Assembly: GCF_017745095.1 (NCBI RefSeq)
Contig: NZ_JAGHZZ010000003.1
Location: 1-64,000 of the forward strand
DNA length: 64,000 bases
Reading direction: 5' to 3'
Origin: Sporocytophaga sp.
Lineage (GTDB): Bacteria > Bacteroidota > Bacteroidia > Cytophagales > Cytophagaceae
This document shows, in pieces, positions 1-8,971 of the stretch. How positions within the stretch are numbered: position 1 is the first letter of the stretch; each line of letters starts with the position of its first letter. The notes beneath the pieces are model-generated. The model made no database searches. It was not told where the DNA came from and saw nothing but the letters and a program-made list of their open reading frames with translations. The position numbers were made by a program, and so were the translations under genes.

Positions 1-1
1 G

Positions 2-934
2 ATAATGTTGAGATTTAACCTGGGAAGAAGTTATCTTGAAAAGATAAAAAAAATCAAACAGGTAATGGAGGCTGAAGAATCTTTGATACTTGACCATAAA
101 CAACAAACCTCTAATGACGATGTCATGAAAACAATATATGGTGTTTTGATCAGTTTTATCGTCAGCTGCATAGTGGGCTTTTATTTACTGGTATTTATAA
201 TCAGGGATATTTCAAATGAGAAAAAAATCAAAGCCAACCTTATTGAAATAAACGAAAACAAGAATAAATTTTTCTCCATTATTAGTCACGATCTAAAAGG
301 ACCTGTAAGCAATATTTTGAAACTGTCAGAGCTCTCAAGAGAAGCCAAGGACTACGAAGAAATAAGAAAAATCAATGAAATGATTGAAGAGTCAAGCAGG
401 AAGGTAAATTCATTACTAAGCGATCTTCTTAACTGGGCCAGTCTGCAAATGAATTCTATTAAAATATCGCCCCAAAGTATCCAGCTCAACAAACTGGTAG
501 ATGAAAACATTAATATACTCAATGGAATTGCCGTAGATAAAAATATAAAACTTATTAATGAAACTGACCATACCATTTTAGTATGGGCAGACTATGAAAT
601 GCTAAAGACCGTTATTCGTAACCTCATTTCCAATGGAATTAAGTTTACCAACTCAAACGGATATGTCAAAGTGATTTCCAAACAACAAAATGGAAAAGTT
701 GAAATTTACGTGTCTGACAATGGAATTGGAATGTCTCCTGAAGTAAAAAATAAATTGTTTCGAAAAGACATCACCTATTCGAAAACTGGTACAGCCAACG
801 AAAAGGGATCAGGCATGGGACTTAAAATTTCAAAAGATTTTATTGAGAGGAACGGAGGAACCATTTCAGTTGAAAGTGAAGAAGGAAAAGGAACATCCTT
901 CAAAATAGTTCTTAACACGAGGAATCGGGAATAA
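2..934 (+). CDS. Sensor histidine kinase, 5' end outside the window (partial)
   Basis: Membrane sensor kinase that would autophosphorylate on His95 (numbering from the first visible ATG) and pass phosphate to an unseen response regulator. One transmembrane segment lies at about residues 44-66. It is followed by a HisKA dimerisation domain with the H-box SHDLKGP, then a HATPase_c domain with N-box (NLISNGIKFT), G1 (DNGIGM) and G2 (GSGMGLKIS). The stretch before the membrane segment resembles the end of a CHASE3-type periplasmic sensor domain. The reading frame stays open to the window edge, so the ATG at position 5 is probably internal. No partner regulator follows; the next gene starts about 155 bases downstream and is unrelated. 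The kinase assignment is firm; the signal is unknown. Confidence 0.9.
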   Translation: MMLRFNLGRSYLEKIKKIKQVMEAEESLILDHKQQTSNDDVMKTIYGVLISFIVSCIVGFYLLVFIIRDISNEKKIKANLIEINENKNKFFSIISHDLKGPVSNILKLSELSREAKDYEEIRKINEMIEESSRKVNSLLSDLLNWASLQMNSIKISPQSIQLNKLVDENINILNGIAVDKNIKLINETDHTILVWADYEMLKTVIRNLISNGIKFTNSNGYVKVISKQQNGKVEIYVSDNGIGMSPEVKNKLFRKDITYSKTGTANEKGSGMGLKISKDFIERNGGTISVESEEGKGTSFKIVLNTRNRE

Positions 935-1089
935 CCATAATTGCGCTTATACGCATATTGCCCTCCTATATGCTTCATTACTTGAAGTAAATGATAATAA
1001 AAATATTTCCCCAATCGTGTCCAAAACTGGTAAAGTCAATTGTCATAATGTTGAAATCAATATTCAACTTCATTAAAAAAATTACAAAC

Positions 1090-1452
1090 ATGGAACAATA
1101 CGCATTGATTATGAGACATGAGGATGGCAAAAAAGTTGCTTCCCCGGAACAAATTCAAATATGGATGCAACAAACGATGGATTGGATCGGCAGCATTTCA
1201 GCTCAGAACAAATTTGTAAGCGGTACCGGTCTTCCATTTGACAATGCACGTGTGATAACTGCAAGTGATAAAGGAAAGATTGTCACCAATGGTCCGTTCG
1301 GAGATATCAAGGAAACAATCGGAGGTATCATAGTAATTAAAGCAGCCTCAGTAGAAGAAGCTGTTGAATTTGCAAAAGGTAGTCCAGTATTGCAGGGAGA
1401 AGGCAATAGTATTGAGGTCCGAAAAATTGCAAAAGATGATGGTACACATTAA
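1090..1452 (+). CDS. YCII-related (DGPF) domain protein, partner of ECF42-type sigma factor
   Basis: A 120-residue protein of the YCII/DGPF superfamily. The N-terminal strand (YALIMRHEDGKK) and the motif TNGPFGDIKETIGGIIVIKA, which varies the DGPF signature, are visible. An upstream ATG at 991 would add 33 residues unlike the family, so the ATG at 1090 (MEQYALIM) is preferred. The next gene, 45 bases downstream on the same strand, is an ECF sigma factor with a long C-terminal extension. In the ECF42 group such sigma factors are characteristically encoded beside DGPF proteins. The biochemical role of these proteins is not settled; they may be targets or modulators of the sigma factor. Confidence 0.85.
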   Translation: MEQYALIMRHEDGKKVASPEQIQIWMQQTMDWIGSISAQNKFVSGTGLPFDNARVITASDKGKIVTNGPFGDIKETIGGIIVIKAASVEEAVEFAKGSPVLQGEGNSIEVRKIAKDDGTH

Positions 1453-1497
1453 GCAATCGTTAAACCTTCAAGGCATTATTAAAATACATTTAATGTA

Positions 1498-2721
1498 ATG
1501 AAGCAAAATGAATTGATACCACATTTATTCAGAACGGAGTTTAGTAAAATATGCTCCGTTCTCACCAGACTTTTGGGTATTGAACATTGCAATACTGCGG
1601 AAGACATAGCCAGCGAAACTTTCTTATCAGCTTTAGAGACATGGACATACAAAGGAGTACCAGAAAATCCTGTAGCCTGGCTTTATACGGTAGCTAAAAA
1701 CAAAGCCAGAAATCATTTTACCAGAACCCTAGTCTTTTCCGACAAAATCATTCCGCTGTTATCAGGTAATTCTTCAACAACATTTGAATTAGATCTCTCC
1801 GAAAAAAATATTACAGACAGTCAATTGCAAATGCTGTTTGCAATCTGCCATCCTTCAATCCCAAAAGAAGCGCAGATAGCGCTTGCATTGCGCATACTTT
1901 GTGGATTTGGAATAGAAGAAATTGCCAATGCATTTTTAACCAACAAAGAAACTATTAATAAAAGATTATACAGAGCAAAAGAAAAATTAAAAACAGAAAA
2001 AGTCAAAATTGAATTTCCTTCGGAATCTGAAATCAATACAAGTCTGGACACTGTCTTAACAACATTATATCTGCTGTTTAATGAAGGTTATTATTCCGAA
2101 AGCAATGACAGTATAATCCGTGAGGATCTTTGCCAGGAAGCAATGCGACTTACATTACTGCTGATTGAAAACCAAACAACAGATCTTCCTTCCGTTAATG
2201 CCCTTTATTCACTTATGTGTTTTCATACTTCCAGATTTCCTGCTAGGATAAATAATGCCGATGAAATTATTTTATATCATGAACAGAATGAATCTTTATG
2301 GAATTACGAACTTATATCACAAGGAGCGTATTACCTCAACAGAGCTTCTTATGGAGATCAAATTTCACGCTATCACCTTGAAGCTAGTATTGCTTATTGG
2401 CATACTCAAAAGAAGGATACAAATGAAAAATGGGAAAACATATTACAACTTTATAATAGATTACTACAAATAGAATACACTCCTATCATTGCTCTTAATA
2501 GAATCTATGCATTTTCCAAAGTAAAAAGCAATGCTAAGGCAATCGAAGAAGCTGAAAAGCTGCAACTAACCGAAAATCATTTTTATTATATTCTTCTTGG
2601 TGAACTTTATAAAAAAGAAAATAAAGAGAAAGCAAAGGCCTGTCTGGATAAGGCCCTTAAGCTTGCAAAAACCAAGTCAGACAAGTTGTCTATAAAGAGG
2701 CTGCTTGATAGTCTTAAATAA
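1498..2721 (+). CDS. ECF-family sigma factor with C-terminal TPR-like domain (ECF42 type)
   Basis: RNA polymerase sigma factor of 407 residues, about twice the length of a classical ECF sigma. Sigma region 2 is at about residues 10-85 (ASETFLSALETW, PVAWLYTVAKNKARNH). Region 4 is at about 110-170 (GFGIEEIANAF, INKRLYRAKEKL). The rest, about residues 185-407, is helical and contains the conserved LYLLFNEGYYSE segment and TPR-like repeats near the end (FYYILLGELYKKENKEKAKACLD, described by position 360-383). This architecture and the upstream YCII partner fit the ECF42 group, in which the C-terminal extension rather than a membrane anti-sigma factor is thought to control activity. No anti-sigma gene is nearby, in agreement. 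Confidence 0.88.
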   Translation: MKQNELIPHLFRTEFSKICSVLTRLLGIEHCNTAEDIASETFLSALETWTYKGVPENPVAWLYTVAKNKARNHFTRTLVFSDKIIPLLSGNSSTTFELDLSEKNITDSQLQMLFAICHPSIPKEAQIALALRILCGFGIEEIANAFLTNKETINKRLYRAKEKLKTEKVKIEFPSESEINTSLDTVLTTLYLLFNEGYYSESNDSIIREDLCQEAMRLTLLLIENQTTDLPSVNALYSLMCFHTSRFPARINNADEIILYHEQNESLWNYELISQGAYYLNRASYGDQISRYHLEASIAYWHTQKKDTNEKWENILQLYNRLLQIEYTPIIALNRIYAFSKVKSNAKAIEEAEKLQLTENHFYYILLGELYKKENKEKAKACLDKALKLAKTKSDKLSIKRLLDSLK

Positions 2722-2738
2722 AAACTTCCCCAATACAG

Positions 2739-2760
2739 GATATTTTAAAGTTAAAATATC
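2739..2760 (+). terminator. Possible weak terminator hairpin after the ECF gene
   Basis: Two 10-base arms (GATATTTTAA and TTAAAATATC) form an AT-rich dyad 18 bases after the sigma factor stop. There is no clear T-run after it, so intrinsic termination is uncertain. Confidence 0.3.
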
Positions 2761-2882
2761 AACCTTCTACAAAATTTTAAGATTTGCAGCAATTTCTTTT
2801 TAATTCACTTTTAGTTATCCTCTAAACTTCTAACTTGAATCACAAGCAGTCAATTATACTAACCACCTAAACTAGTAAGATT

Positions 2883-3437
2883 ATGAATGCAATTTTTCAC
2901 ACTGACCAAATCTGGTCCATCGAAAATTTCCTAACCAAATCCGAATGTAATGATCTGATAGCACTAAGTGAAAACATCGGATACAAAGAAGCAGAGGTTA
3001 GCCTTCCTTCGGGTGCCAAAATGATCAAAAGTTTAAGAAACAATGAAAGAGTAATTCATTCTGACATGGGCCTTGCCTCTACCCTTTGGGACAGACTCAT
3101 AGACTTTTGTCCGAAAGAAATTGACAACTCATACTCTATGGGATTAAATGAGCAGTTCAGATTTTATAAGTATGAACTTGATCAGAGATTTAAAAGACAT
3201 ATAGATGGGAGATTCAGAAGAAGCGATACGGAAGAAAGTCGGATCACTTTTATGATCTATTTAAATGAAGAGTATGAAGGGGGAGAAACAGCATTTGATG
3301 AAGTCACCATTTTCCCTAGAACCGGTATGGCATTGTGCTTTATTCATGAATTAAAGCATGAAGGATGCCCAGTGAAAAACGGTGTAAAATATGCTCTACG
3401 ATCAGATGTAATGTATAAACAAATGGCTGAATCTTAA
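2883..3437 (+). CDS. 2OG-Fe(II) oxygenase, prolyl 4-hydroxylase-like
   Basis: A 184-residue non-haem iron dioxygenase that would use 2-oxoglutarate and oxygen to hydroxylate a protein or small substrate. The iron-binding facial triad is visible as His106-x-Asp108 (RFKRHIDG) and His159 (LKHEG). Lys169 in the NGVKYALRSDVMY segment sits ten residues after His159, where prolyl 4-hydroxylases hold the 2-oxoglutarate carboxylate. There is no signal peptide, so it is cytoplasmic. It is a single gene flanked by about 160 bases upstream and a strong terminator downstream. The substrate cannot be read from sequence; bacterial homologues include EF-Tu-type prolyl hydroxylases. Confidence 0.85.
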   Translation: MNAIFHTDQIWSIENFLTKSECNDLIALSENIGYKEAEVSLPSGAKMIKSLRNNERVIHSDMGLASTLWDRLIDFCPKEIDNSYSMGLNEQFRFYKYELDQRFKRHIDGRFRRSDTEESRITFMIYLNEEYEGGETAFDEVTIFPRTGMALCFIHELKHEGCPVKNGVKYALRSDVMYKQMAES

Positions 3438-3463
3438 AACCTTTAAATCGTTAATCATTCAAA

Positions 3464-3500
3464 AAAATAGCCCCTAAAATCGGGGCTATTTTCATTTTTT
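3464..3500 (+). terminator. Rho-independent terminator after the 2OG oxygenase
   Basis: Perfect 11-bp stem AAAATAGCCCC / GGGGCTATTTT (3464-3474 and 3482-3492) with a 7-base loop, followed by a T-rich run. It lies 26 bases after the stop codon at 3437. Confidence 0.9.
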
Positions 3501-3657
3501 CTAACAGGAATACAATATCTACTTGAACTTATAAAAACTACATATAAATACCAAGTCCTTAAAAACCAACTAAGTAGTTATTTACCTCACTAACCTTTTC
3601 TATAATTAACATCTTTGTCAAAAAAATATTTTAATGCCTAAAATATTTTACCGAAAT

Positions 3658-3690
3658 TTCGTTTTGAATTCGTTTTGAATTCGTTTTAAA
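3658..3690 (+). repeat. Three tandem copies of an 11-bp unit upstream of a lipoprotein gene
   Basis: The unit TTCGTTTTGAA occurs at 3658-3668 and 3669-3679, then as TTCGTTTTAAA at 3680-3690. It ends 20 bases before the start codon of the lipoprotein gene at 3711, where promoter or leader elements are expected. Confidence 0.8.
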
Positions 3691-3710
3691 TATTTAATTA
3701 ACTTTAACTA

Positions 3711-4442
3711 ATGAAAAATTTTTTACTTGAATTTTTATTTTTAGGAATGCTTTCTTCATGTGCTTTTCACTCAGGTAATGTATCTTCAGGTTCCATAGTT
3801 GATTGCCCTATGAAGACTATTGTAACAGGGAAAGCCTCTACCCGAAAATTTCTTGGCTTAGGAGGGCTAAATAAAACTGCATTGATAGTAGAAGCCAAGC
3901 AGGATCTTTATAGAAAAATAACTGATAAAAAGGATTTAAAGCTCACCAATTTCACAGTTGATTTTAAGACCACTTATATACTTTTTTACTCTTCAACCAT
4001 AGCAACGGTATCTGCAGACCTTTTTGATTGTGGAGACACAGTGAATGTTGTATCTTATAATCCACCAATGATTGGAGGCTTGCTTTTGGGAGACAGCATT
4101 ATTTATGAGTACAATGGCTTCCACAAAGGATTAGTAACAAAACATTTGAGTAAAGAAAGATGTGCAATTACTTTCCTATACAACAATGCTCGTCTTAAAA
4201 AGCAAAAGGTTAGTCAAGATGTTATTTATAAGATTACAGAGCATTCCTCCAACAGAAATTACTTCGGCTATGACATAGGAGAGCAGGCTTCTGTAGAGGT
4301 ATTAAACCTTAAAACAAACACTAAAACTATTAAACCTTGCAGGATTATAGGATTAAATGAAAACAGACTTTTGATATCCTATAGCAAAGAAGACGGACTG
4401 GAAAGAGTTTTAAGTGTGGATAAGAGTCAAATAAGACAGTAG
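3711..4442 (+). CDS. Putative lipoprotein of unknown function
   Basis: I do not recognise a family. The 243-residue product begins with a short hydrophobic segment ending in a lipobox (GMLSSC, Cys17), so it should be lipid-anchored. The mature part is mainly beta-strand in character, with one hydrophobic stretch near residues 84-100 (YILFYSSTIATVSADLF) and a glycine-rich patch (PPMIGGLLLGDS). The C-terminal quarter (EVLNLKTNTKTIKPCRIIGL) could form a small beta-barrel. It is monocistronic: 270 bases of non-coding DNA precede it and it ends against a palindromic element. Coding evidence is the intact long frame and the clear lipobox. Confidence 0.7.
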   Translation: MKNFLLEFLFLGMLSSCAFHSGNVSSGSIVDCPMKTIVTGKASTRKFLGLGGLNKTALIVEAKQDLYRKITDKKDLKLTNFTVDFKTTYILFYSSTIATVSADLFDCGDTVNVVSYNPPMIGGLLLGDSIIYEYNGFHKGLVTKHLSKERCAITFLYNNARLKKQKVSQDVIYKITEHSSNRNYFGYDIGEQASVEVLNLKTNTKTIKPCRIIGLNENRLLISYSKEDGLERVLSVDKSQIRQ

Positions 4443-4450
4443 CTTTATCC

Positions 4451-4612
4451 GTAGAGACGCCATGCATGGCGTCTCTTTTGCAATAACAGATATCAAATAA
4501 ATTTCAGGCTAATTAATTGACAAATAATTTTTTTTATCCAATTGAAAAATTATAAAAAACGAAAGGGTTGCTGAGATTGAACATAATGAGACGCCATGCA
4601 TGGCATCTCTAC
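4451..4612. repeat. REPIN-like pair of inverted palindromes in a convergent intergenic region
   Basis: The left element is a perfect 24-bp palindrome at 4453-4476 (AGAGACGCCATG and its complement). The right element at 4588-4610 is the same palindrome with one base changed. The left copy starts with an outer GT and the right copy ends with an outer AC, so the pair forms inverted termini around about 110 bp of AT-rich DNA. Such palindromes resemble the interspersed REP-like elements of Bacteroidota and cyanobacteria. No transposase is present. The right copy contains the stop codon of the downstream minus-strand gene gpmA (4609-4611). Either palindrome could also act as a transcription terminator. 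Confidence 0.75.
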
Positions 4613-5214
4613 AAATCAAAAACCTTTTCAATTTTCATCTCCTGATTAAACTCATAAACCCTTGGTACACCAGTAGCTAAAGTAACATTTGGAATCTCTT
4701 CAGGACTAATATTTTCCAGAAACATCATTAAGGCTCTAAGGCTGTTACCATGAGCAGAGATAAGTATATTTTTACCTGCTTTTAGTTTAGGTTCTATTTC
4801 TTTCTGATAATAGGGAACCACACGATTCCTTGTATCCTTGAGACTTTCCCCGTTAGGCGGAGCAACCTCATAACTCCTTCTCCATAGCTGAAACTGTTGT
4901 TCACCATATTTTATCTCTGTTTGTTTTTTATTCAATCCCTGCAGATCTCCATAATGTCGCTCATTCAATGCGGGAGAACCAAAGACTGGTATTCTTGTCT
5001 TATCGCACTCTCTTAGGATGATATTTAAGGTTTCTATTGCCCTTCTAAGCACAGAAGTATAGGCTATTTCAAAATTGTAGGACTTTAGCAATATACCTGC
5101 TTGCTTTGCCTCTTCCCTGCCCAGCTGTGTGAGGTCTACATCTGTAATTCCTGTAAACCTGTTTTCAAGATTCCAAACAGATTGCCCGTGTCGAACAATA
5201 ATAAGTTGCGCCAT
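4609..5214 (-). CDS. gpmA: 2,3-bisphosphoglycerate-dependent phosphoglycerate mutase
   Basis: Cytosolic glycolytic enzyme interconverting 3- and 2-phosphoglycerate through a phosphohistidine intermediate. The family start LIIVRHGQSVWN gives the catalytic His9. ENRFTGITDVDLTQLG, LNERHYGDLQG (acid/base Glu85), PPNGESLKD and SAHGNSLR (His155) are all present. At 201 residues it is shorter than the 230-250 residue proteobacterial form; short versions are common in Bacteroidota. The gene starts 22 bases after the ligD stop, so it is probably co-transcribed with ku and ligD, an unexpected place for a glycolytic gene. Its TAG stop lies inside a palindromic repeat. Confidence 0.93.
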   Translation of the reverse strand: MAQLIIVRHGQSVWNLENRFTGITDVDLTQLGREEAKQAGILLKSYNFEIAYTSVLRRAIETLNIILRECDKTRIPVFGSPALNERHYGDLQGLNKKQTEIKYGEQQFQLWRRSYEVAPPNGESLKDTRNRVVPYYQKEIEPKLKAGKNILISAHGNSLRALMMFLENISPEEIPNVTLATGVPRVYEFNQEMKIEKVFDL

Positions 5215-5236
5215 AAGAATAAATAGATATAAGCTA

Positions 5237-7918
5237 TTAACCGTTTTGTCTGAGAAAATTCAGACTTTTATCCATATCATTGACATGGGTTAATACATGC
5301 TTAAATATATCTCCTTTTTCTTTAATCCGCTCAAATATCGTTTTAATATTAAACTTCATAGGATCCAAACCTTTTTTCACTTCGCTCCACTCCAATGGGG
5401 TACTGACAGTTGCTCCTGGCTTAGGCCTCAGACAATAAGGCGCCGCAAGGGTTTGTCCCATCCTGTTCTGAAGATAATCCAGATAGACTTTGTTCTGCCT
5501 GTTTTTGGGCATACGTTCAAGACTTGTAAGTTGAGGGACAAGATTATTCGTAAGGATTGCAATCAGATATGCAAAGTCTTTTCCCTGATCATAAGTATAC
5601 TGAGCTCCTAAAGGAATAAAAATATGAATTCCTTTTGAACCCGATGTCTTGCAAAATCCTTCTATCTTTCCTCTGTCAAGTACGTGCTTCACTGCCTGAG
5701 CAACTTCCACCACAATATCAAATGTGACTTCCACAGGATCGAGGTCTATCACAATATAATCAGGTTTCTCCGGAGTCTGGATCCTGCTACTCCAGGGATT
5801 GATCTCAATACATCCCAGATTTGCCATGTAAAGTAAAGTTGCTTTATCCTGGCATAACATATAGTTCAGTTCCTTTTCATTTGAATCTGAATATATCTTT
5901 ACAGTTTCAACCCATTGAGGAATAGAATCAGGCATATCCTTCTGGAAGAAGCTTGGCTTGTCATAACCATTGGGATTTCTCCTCAGGCTTTCTGGTCTGT
6001 CTTTCAGGTAAGGTAATATAATGGGAGCAATATGATCGTAATATTCAATCAAATCTTGTTTTACATAGCCCTCTTCAGGCCAGAAGACTTTTTTAAGATT
6101 TGTAAACTTTAATGCTTGTCCGTCGATTTCAACTAATGCCTCTTTCTTCTTCTTATCCAGTGTTTCTTCACTGATCACGCTTTCATATGTTTCTCCCAAA
6201 AGTGTAGTAACGGCTTTTGCCTTCTTCTTCCTTTTTCCTTCCAGGGCTTTTTTTCTTGGCACTGCTTCACGCTGCCTTTCCTTAATAGGCGTCTCTTTAG
6301 GTGCATTGATAATAACCTCCGCCTCTTGCTTATTGGTTTCTATCTCTTTCACAACTTCTTCCGGAGACTTATCTTCTCTAAGTCCCATGAAGATAGGTAT
6401 TCTCATCAGCCCCTCTGATGTCCATTCCTGAAATTTTATTTCACATACTATTTCAGGTTTCACCCAATGAATGGTACCCGGAAGCTTTGGAACATTTTTA
6501 AAAGGAGCCTTTTTAATTTCAATATTGGCTAATCTGTCATATATTTCTTGTAAGGCATTATCATCAAAGCCTCCTCCTGAATGCCCTATATAGACAAACT
6601 GGCCGTCCTCATATGCACCAAGAATCAAAGATCCCAGATGCTTGCGTGACCTTCTTGGCTCTGTAAAACCAGCAATAATAGCTTCCTGTCTTTGCGCTGT
6701 TTTAATCTTTACCCAGTCCCGACTTCTTTTATTCCGAAGATAAACACTGTCAGACTTCTTTCCGATAATACCCTCAACGCCTTGCTGTACGGCCTTTTCA
6801 AAGAAGGCAATACCTGCCTCTTTTATATGATCATTATATCTAATCATATTATTTTTTGGCAGAATCTGTTTTAATAGTTCTTTCCTTTTTAATAATGGCA
6901 AAGAAGTAAGATCATATCCGTTGAGGTAAAGAAGATCGAACACATAGTAAACAAGATTACCTTCACCTGTTCTCTTGTAATTCTGTATTAAGCCAAAATC
7001 AGCAATATTATTATTGTTGAGGACTACAATTTCCCCATCAAAAACAGCCTGCAGACCTAGCTTCTTCAGCTCAACAAGAACAGGTTTGAATAGCTGGTTA
7101 AATGAATTATTATTTCTGGAATAAAGTTGAACATCTGTATGATTGATTTCAGCAACTGCCCGATAACCATCCCACTTTATTTCAAAGATCCAGTTTTTAT
7201 TATTAAAGGGTTCCTCCAGGAGTGTGGCCATCATTGGTTGAATTTGATGTGGCATAGGCTGTTCAATGGCATCACTTAGATCAAGAGTATCCTTCGTTGA
7301 TCCAGAGATCCATACATCTCCCTCCTTTTCAGATTGCCTGGCAATTTCTTCCATAGACCTTCCTGAAAGTATAGACCTATCTTGTTCTTTCACATCTGCA
7401 TCTGATGCGTATGCATCATTCTTTTTAATAAGCAGCCATTCATTTCCTTTTCCTCCAGGTCTGTATGTCTTTACCAGAGCGAACTCCCCATTAAGTTTCT
7501 CTCCAATAAGAATAAATTTCAGATTTCCTGCATGAAGCCCGGCTCTTAAAGCCTTTTCATTTTCTTGTCTGTTATCAGGATCTATCTCGGGAGCATAAAA
7601 TTCTCCCCTATCCCATAGCATCACCGTACCTCCTCCATAGTTTCCTTTTGGAATGATGCCTTCAAAACCACCATATTCAATGGGATGGTCCTCCACCATC
7701 ATGGCAAGTCGTTTGTCTTTATTATTAAGTGACGGACCTTTTGGAACAGCCCAACTTTTTAACACTCCATCTATCTCAAGCCGGAAGTCATAATGTAAAT
7801 GAGATGCATCATGCTTTTGCACAACAAAACTGAGCCTGCCTTCCCTCTCCTTTTCATCACCCTGTGGTTCGGGAGTTTCCTCAAAGGCTCTTTTCTTCCT
7901 GTATTCCTGAAGTCCCAT
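5237..7918 (-). CDS. ligD: Multifunctional DNA ligase D for non-homologous end joining
   Basis: An 893-residue repair enzyme that trims, fills and seals double-strand breaks held by Ku. Domain order is phosphoesterase, ligase, polymerase. The 3'-phosphoesterase is at about residues 1-190 (KHDASHLHYDFRLE, EGIIPKGNYGGGT). The ATP-dependent ligase is at about 225-540, with nucleotidyl-acceptor Lys248 in EIKWDGYRAV, FDGEIVV, VEGIIGKKSD and WVKIKT. A Lys/Arg-rich linker at about 545-580 precedes the primase-polymerase domain (about 600-885), with IDLDPVE as the metal-binding aspartates and SGSKGIHIFIPLG. All three activities look intact. The start is four bases after the ku stop, indicating one transcript. 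Confidence 0.96.
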   Translation of the reverse strand: MGLQEYRKKRAFEETPEPQGDEKEREGRLSFVVQKHDASHLHYDFRLEIDGVLKSWAVPKGPSLNNKDKRLAMMVEDHPIEYGGFEGIIPKGNYGGGTVMLWDRGEFYAPEIDPDNRQENEKALRAGLHAGNLKFILIGEKLNGEFALVKTYRPGGKGNEWLLIKKNDAYASDADVKEQDRSILSGRSMEEIARQSEKEGDVWISGSTKDTLDLSDAIEQPMPHQIQPMMATLLEEPFNNKNWIFEIKWDGYRAVAEINHTDVQLYSRNNNSFNQLFKPVLVELKKLGLQAVFDGEIVVLNNNNIADFGLIQNYKRTGEGNLVYYVFDLLYLNGYDLTSLPLLKRKELLKQILPKNNMIRYNDHIKEAGIAFFEKAVQQGVEGIIGKKSDSVYLRNKRSRDWVKIKTAQRQEAIIAGFTEPRRSRKHLGSLILGAYEDGQFVYIGHSGGGFDDNALQEIYDRLANIEIKKAPFKNVPKLPGTIHWVKPEIVCEIKFQEWTSEGLMRIPIFMGLREDKSPEEVVKEIETNKQEAEVIINAPKETPIKERQREAVPRKKALEGKRKKKAKAVTTLLGETYESVISEETLDKKKKEALVEIDGQALKFTNLKKVFWPEEGYVKQDLIEYYDHIAPIILPYLKDRPESLRRNPNGYDKPSFFQKDMPDSIPQWVETVKIYSDSNEKELNYMLCQDKATLLYMANLGCIEINPWSSRIQTPEKPDYIVIDLDPVEVTFDIVVEVAQAVKHVLDRGKIEGFCKTSGSKGIHIFIPLGAQYTYDQGKDFAYLIAILTNNLVPQLTSLERMPKNRQNKVYLDYLQNRMGQTLAAPYCLRPKPGATVSTPLEWSEVKKGLDPMKFNIKTIFERIKEKGDIFKHVLTHVNDMDKSLNFLRQNG

Positions 7919-7922
7919 AGCC

Positions 7923-8774
7923 TTACTCCTTTTTAGTTTTCTTCTTTACAGCAGGTTTCTTTTCCGCTACCTTTTTCTTCTCAGGCTCTCTGTTTTCTGG
8001 GACTCTTTCTTTAGAAGCTGACAGGCTGGCCTTCAATGTTTCCATCAAATCTCTCACCTGCGTAGGTTCAGGAGCTTTTTCAGTTACCTCTATTTTTAAA
8101 CCTTTGGCTTTAGCCTCAATGATATTTTTCAGTTCATCGATATAAGTATCCTTAAATTGCTCTGGCTGAAACTTCTCGGTTAGCTGATCAATTAACTTAA
8201 GTGCCATGGACTTTTCACCTTTACCTATTACATCTGCTGGAGGAAGTTTTAATTCCCTGTAATCTCTCAAATCCGCATAATACCTCAGCTGATTCAAAAT
8301 GATCACATCTCCTACAGCTTTTAATGCACAGATATGTTCCCTGTTCCTAAGAACAAAACTTCCTATGCCCACTTTCTTTGATTCTCTTAGAGCTTCCCTT
8401 AATAAGGCATATGGTTTCTCAGCAAATTTATCAGGCTCCAGAAAATAGGGTTTTTCGTAATAAAGGGGATCTATTTCCTCTTCGCTTACAAATTCCTTTA
8501 TCTCTATAGCTTTTGTCTTGCGGGCATTAGCCTGTTCAAAATCCTTATCTTCCAGAACTACGTATTTGCCCTTATCGATTTCGTACCCTTTGACAATCTC
8601 TTTAAAATCAACTTCTTCACCCGTAATGGTATTAATTTTCGCATACCGGATAGGCGCCAGATTCTTCTTGGCCAGCATATCCAAGTCCAGACTGCTTTCC
8701 CCTGAGGCACTATACAATTTGATCGGAATGTTTACCAAACCAAAACTGATTGCCCCTGACCACATTGATCTCAT
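7923..8774 (-). CDS. ku: Non-homologous end joining protein Ku
   Basis: Homodimeric ring protein that threads onto DNA ends and recruits LigD. The family opening MWSGAISFGLVNIPIKLYSA is present, with core motifs GEEVDFKEIVKGYE, YYEKPYFLEPD, ALREALRESKKVGIG and LRYYADLRD. Length 283 residues fits bacterial Ku (about 260-320). The C-terminus (about 255-283) is a Lys/Glu tail ending in KKPAVKKKTKKE, of the kind that binds DNA in bacterial Ku proteins. It is the first gene of ku-ligD-gpmA. About 230 bases separate it from the divergent glycosyltransferase gene. Confidence 0.96.
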   Translation of the reverse strand: MRSMWSGAISFGLVNIPIKLYSASGESSLDLDMLAKKNLAPIRYAKINTITGEEVDFKEIVKGYEIDKGKYVVLEDKDFEQANARKTKAIEIKEFVSEEEIDPLYYEKPYFLEPDKFAEKPYALLREALRESKKVGIGSFVLRNREHICALKAVGDVIILNQLRYYADLRDYRELKLPPADVIGKGEKSMALKLIDQLTEKFQPEQFKDTYIDELKNIIEAKAKGLKIEVTEKAPEPTQVRDLMETLKASLSASKERVPENREPEKKKVAEKKPAVKKKTKKE

Positions 8775-8971
8775 TTTTCTTCCTCCATTTCCCTTAAGAA
8801 ATTAACTTAACATGAAAATATTTTGTTGAAAAGGGAAGTTTCTTCGTTAATAGTCAGGCAAAATCGGGATGAAGTATTTAAAAAATTATAAAAATCAAAC
8901 AATCCCTCAAGGTAAAAATTCAAGTAATGAATTATTACGATTAACATGATTTTTCAATTGCTAATACTTAA

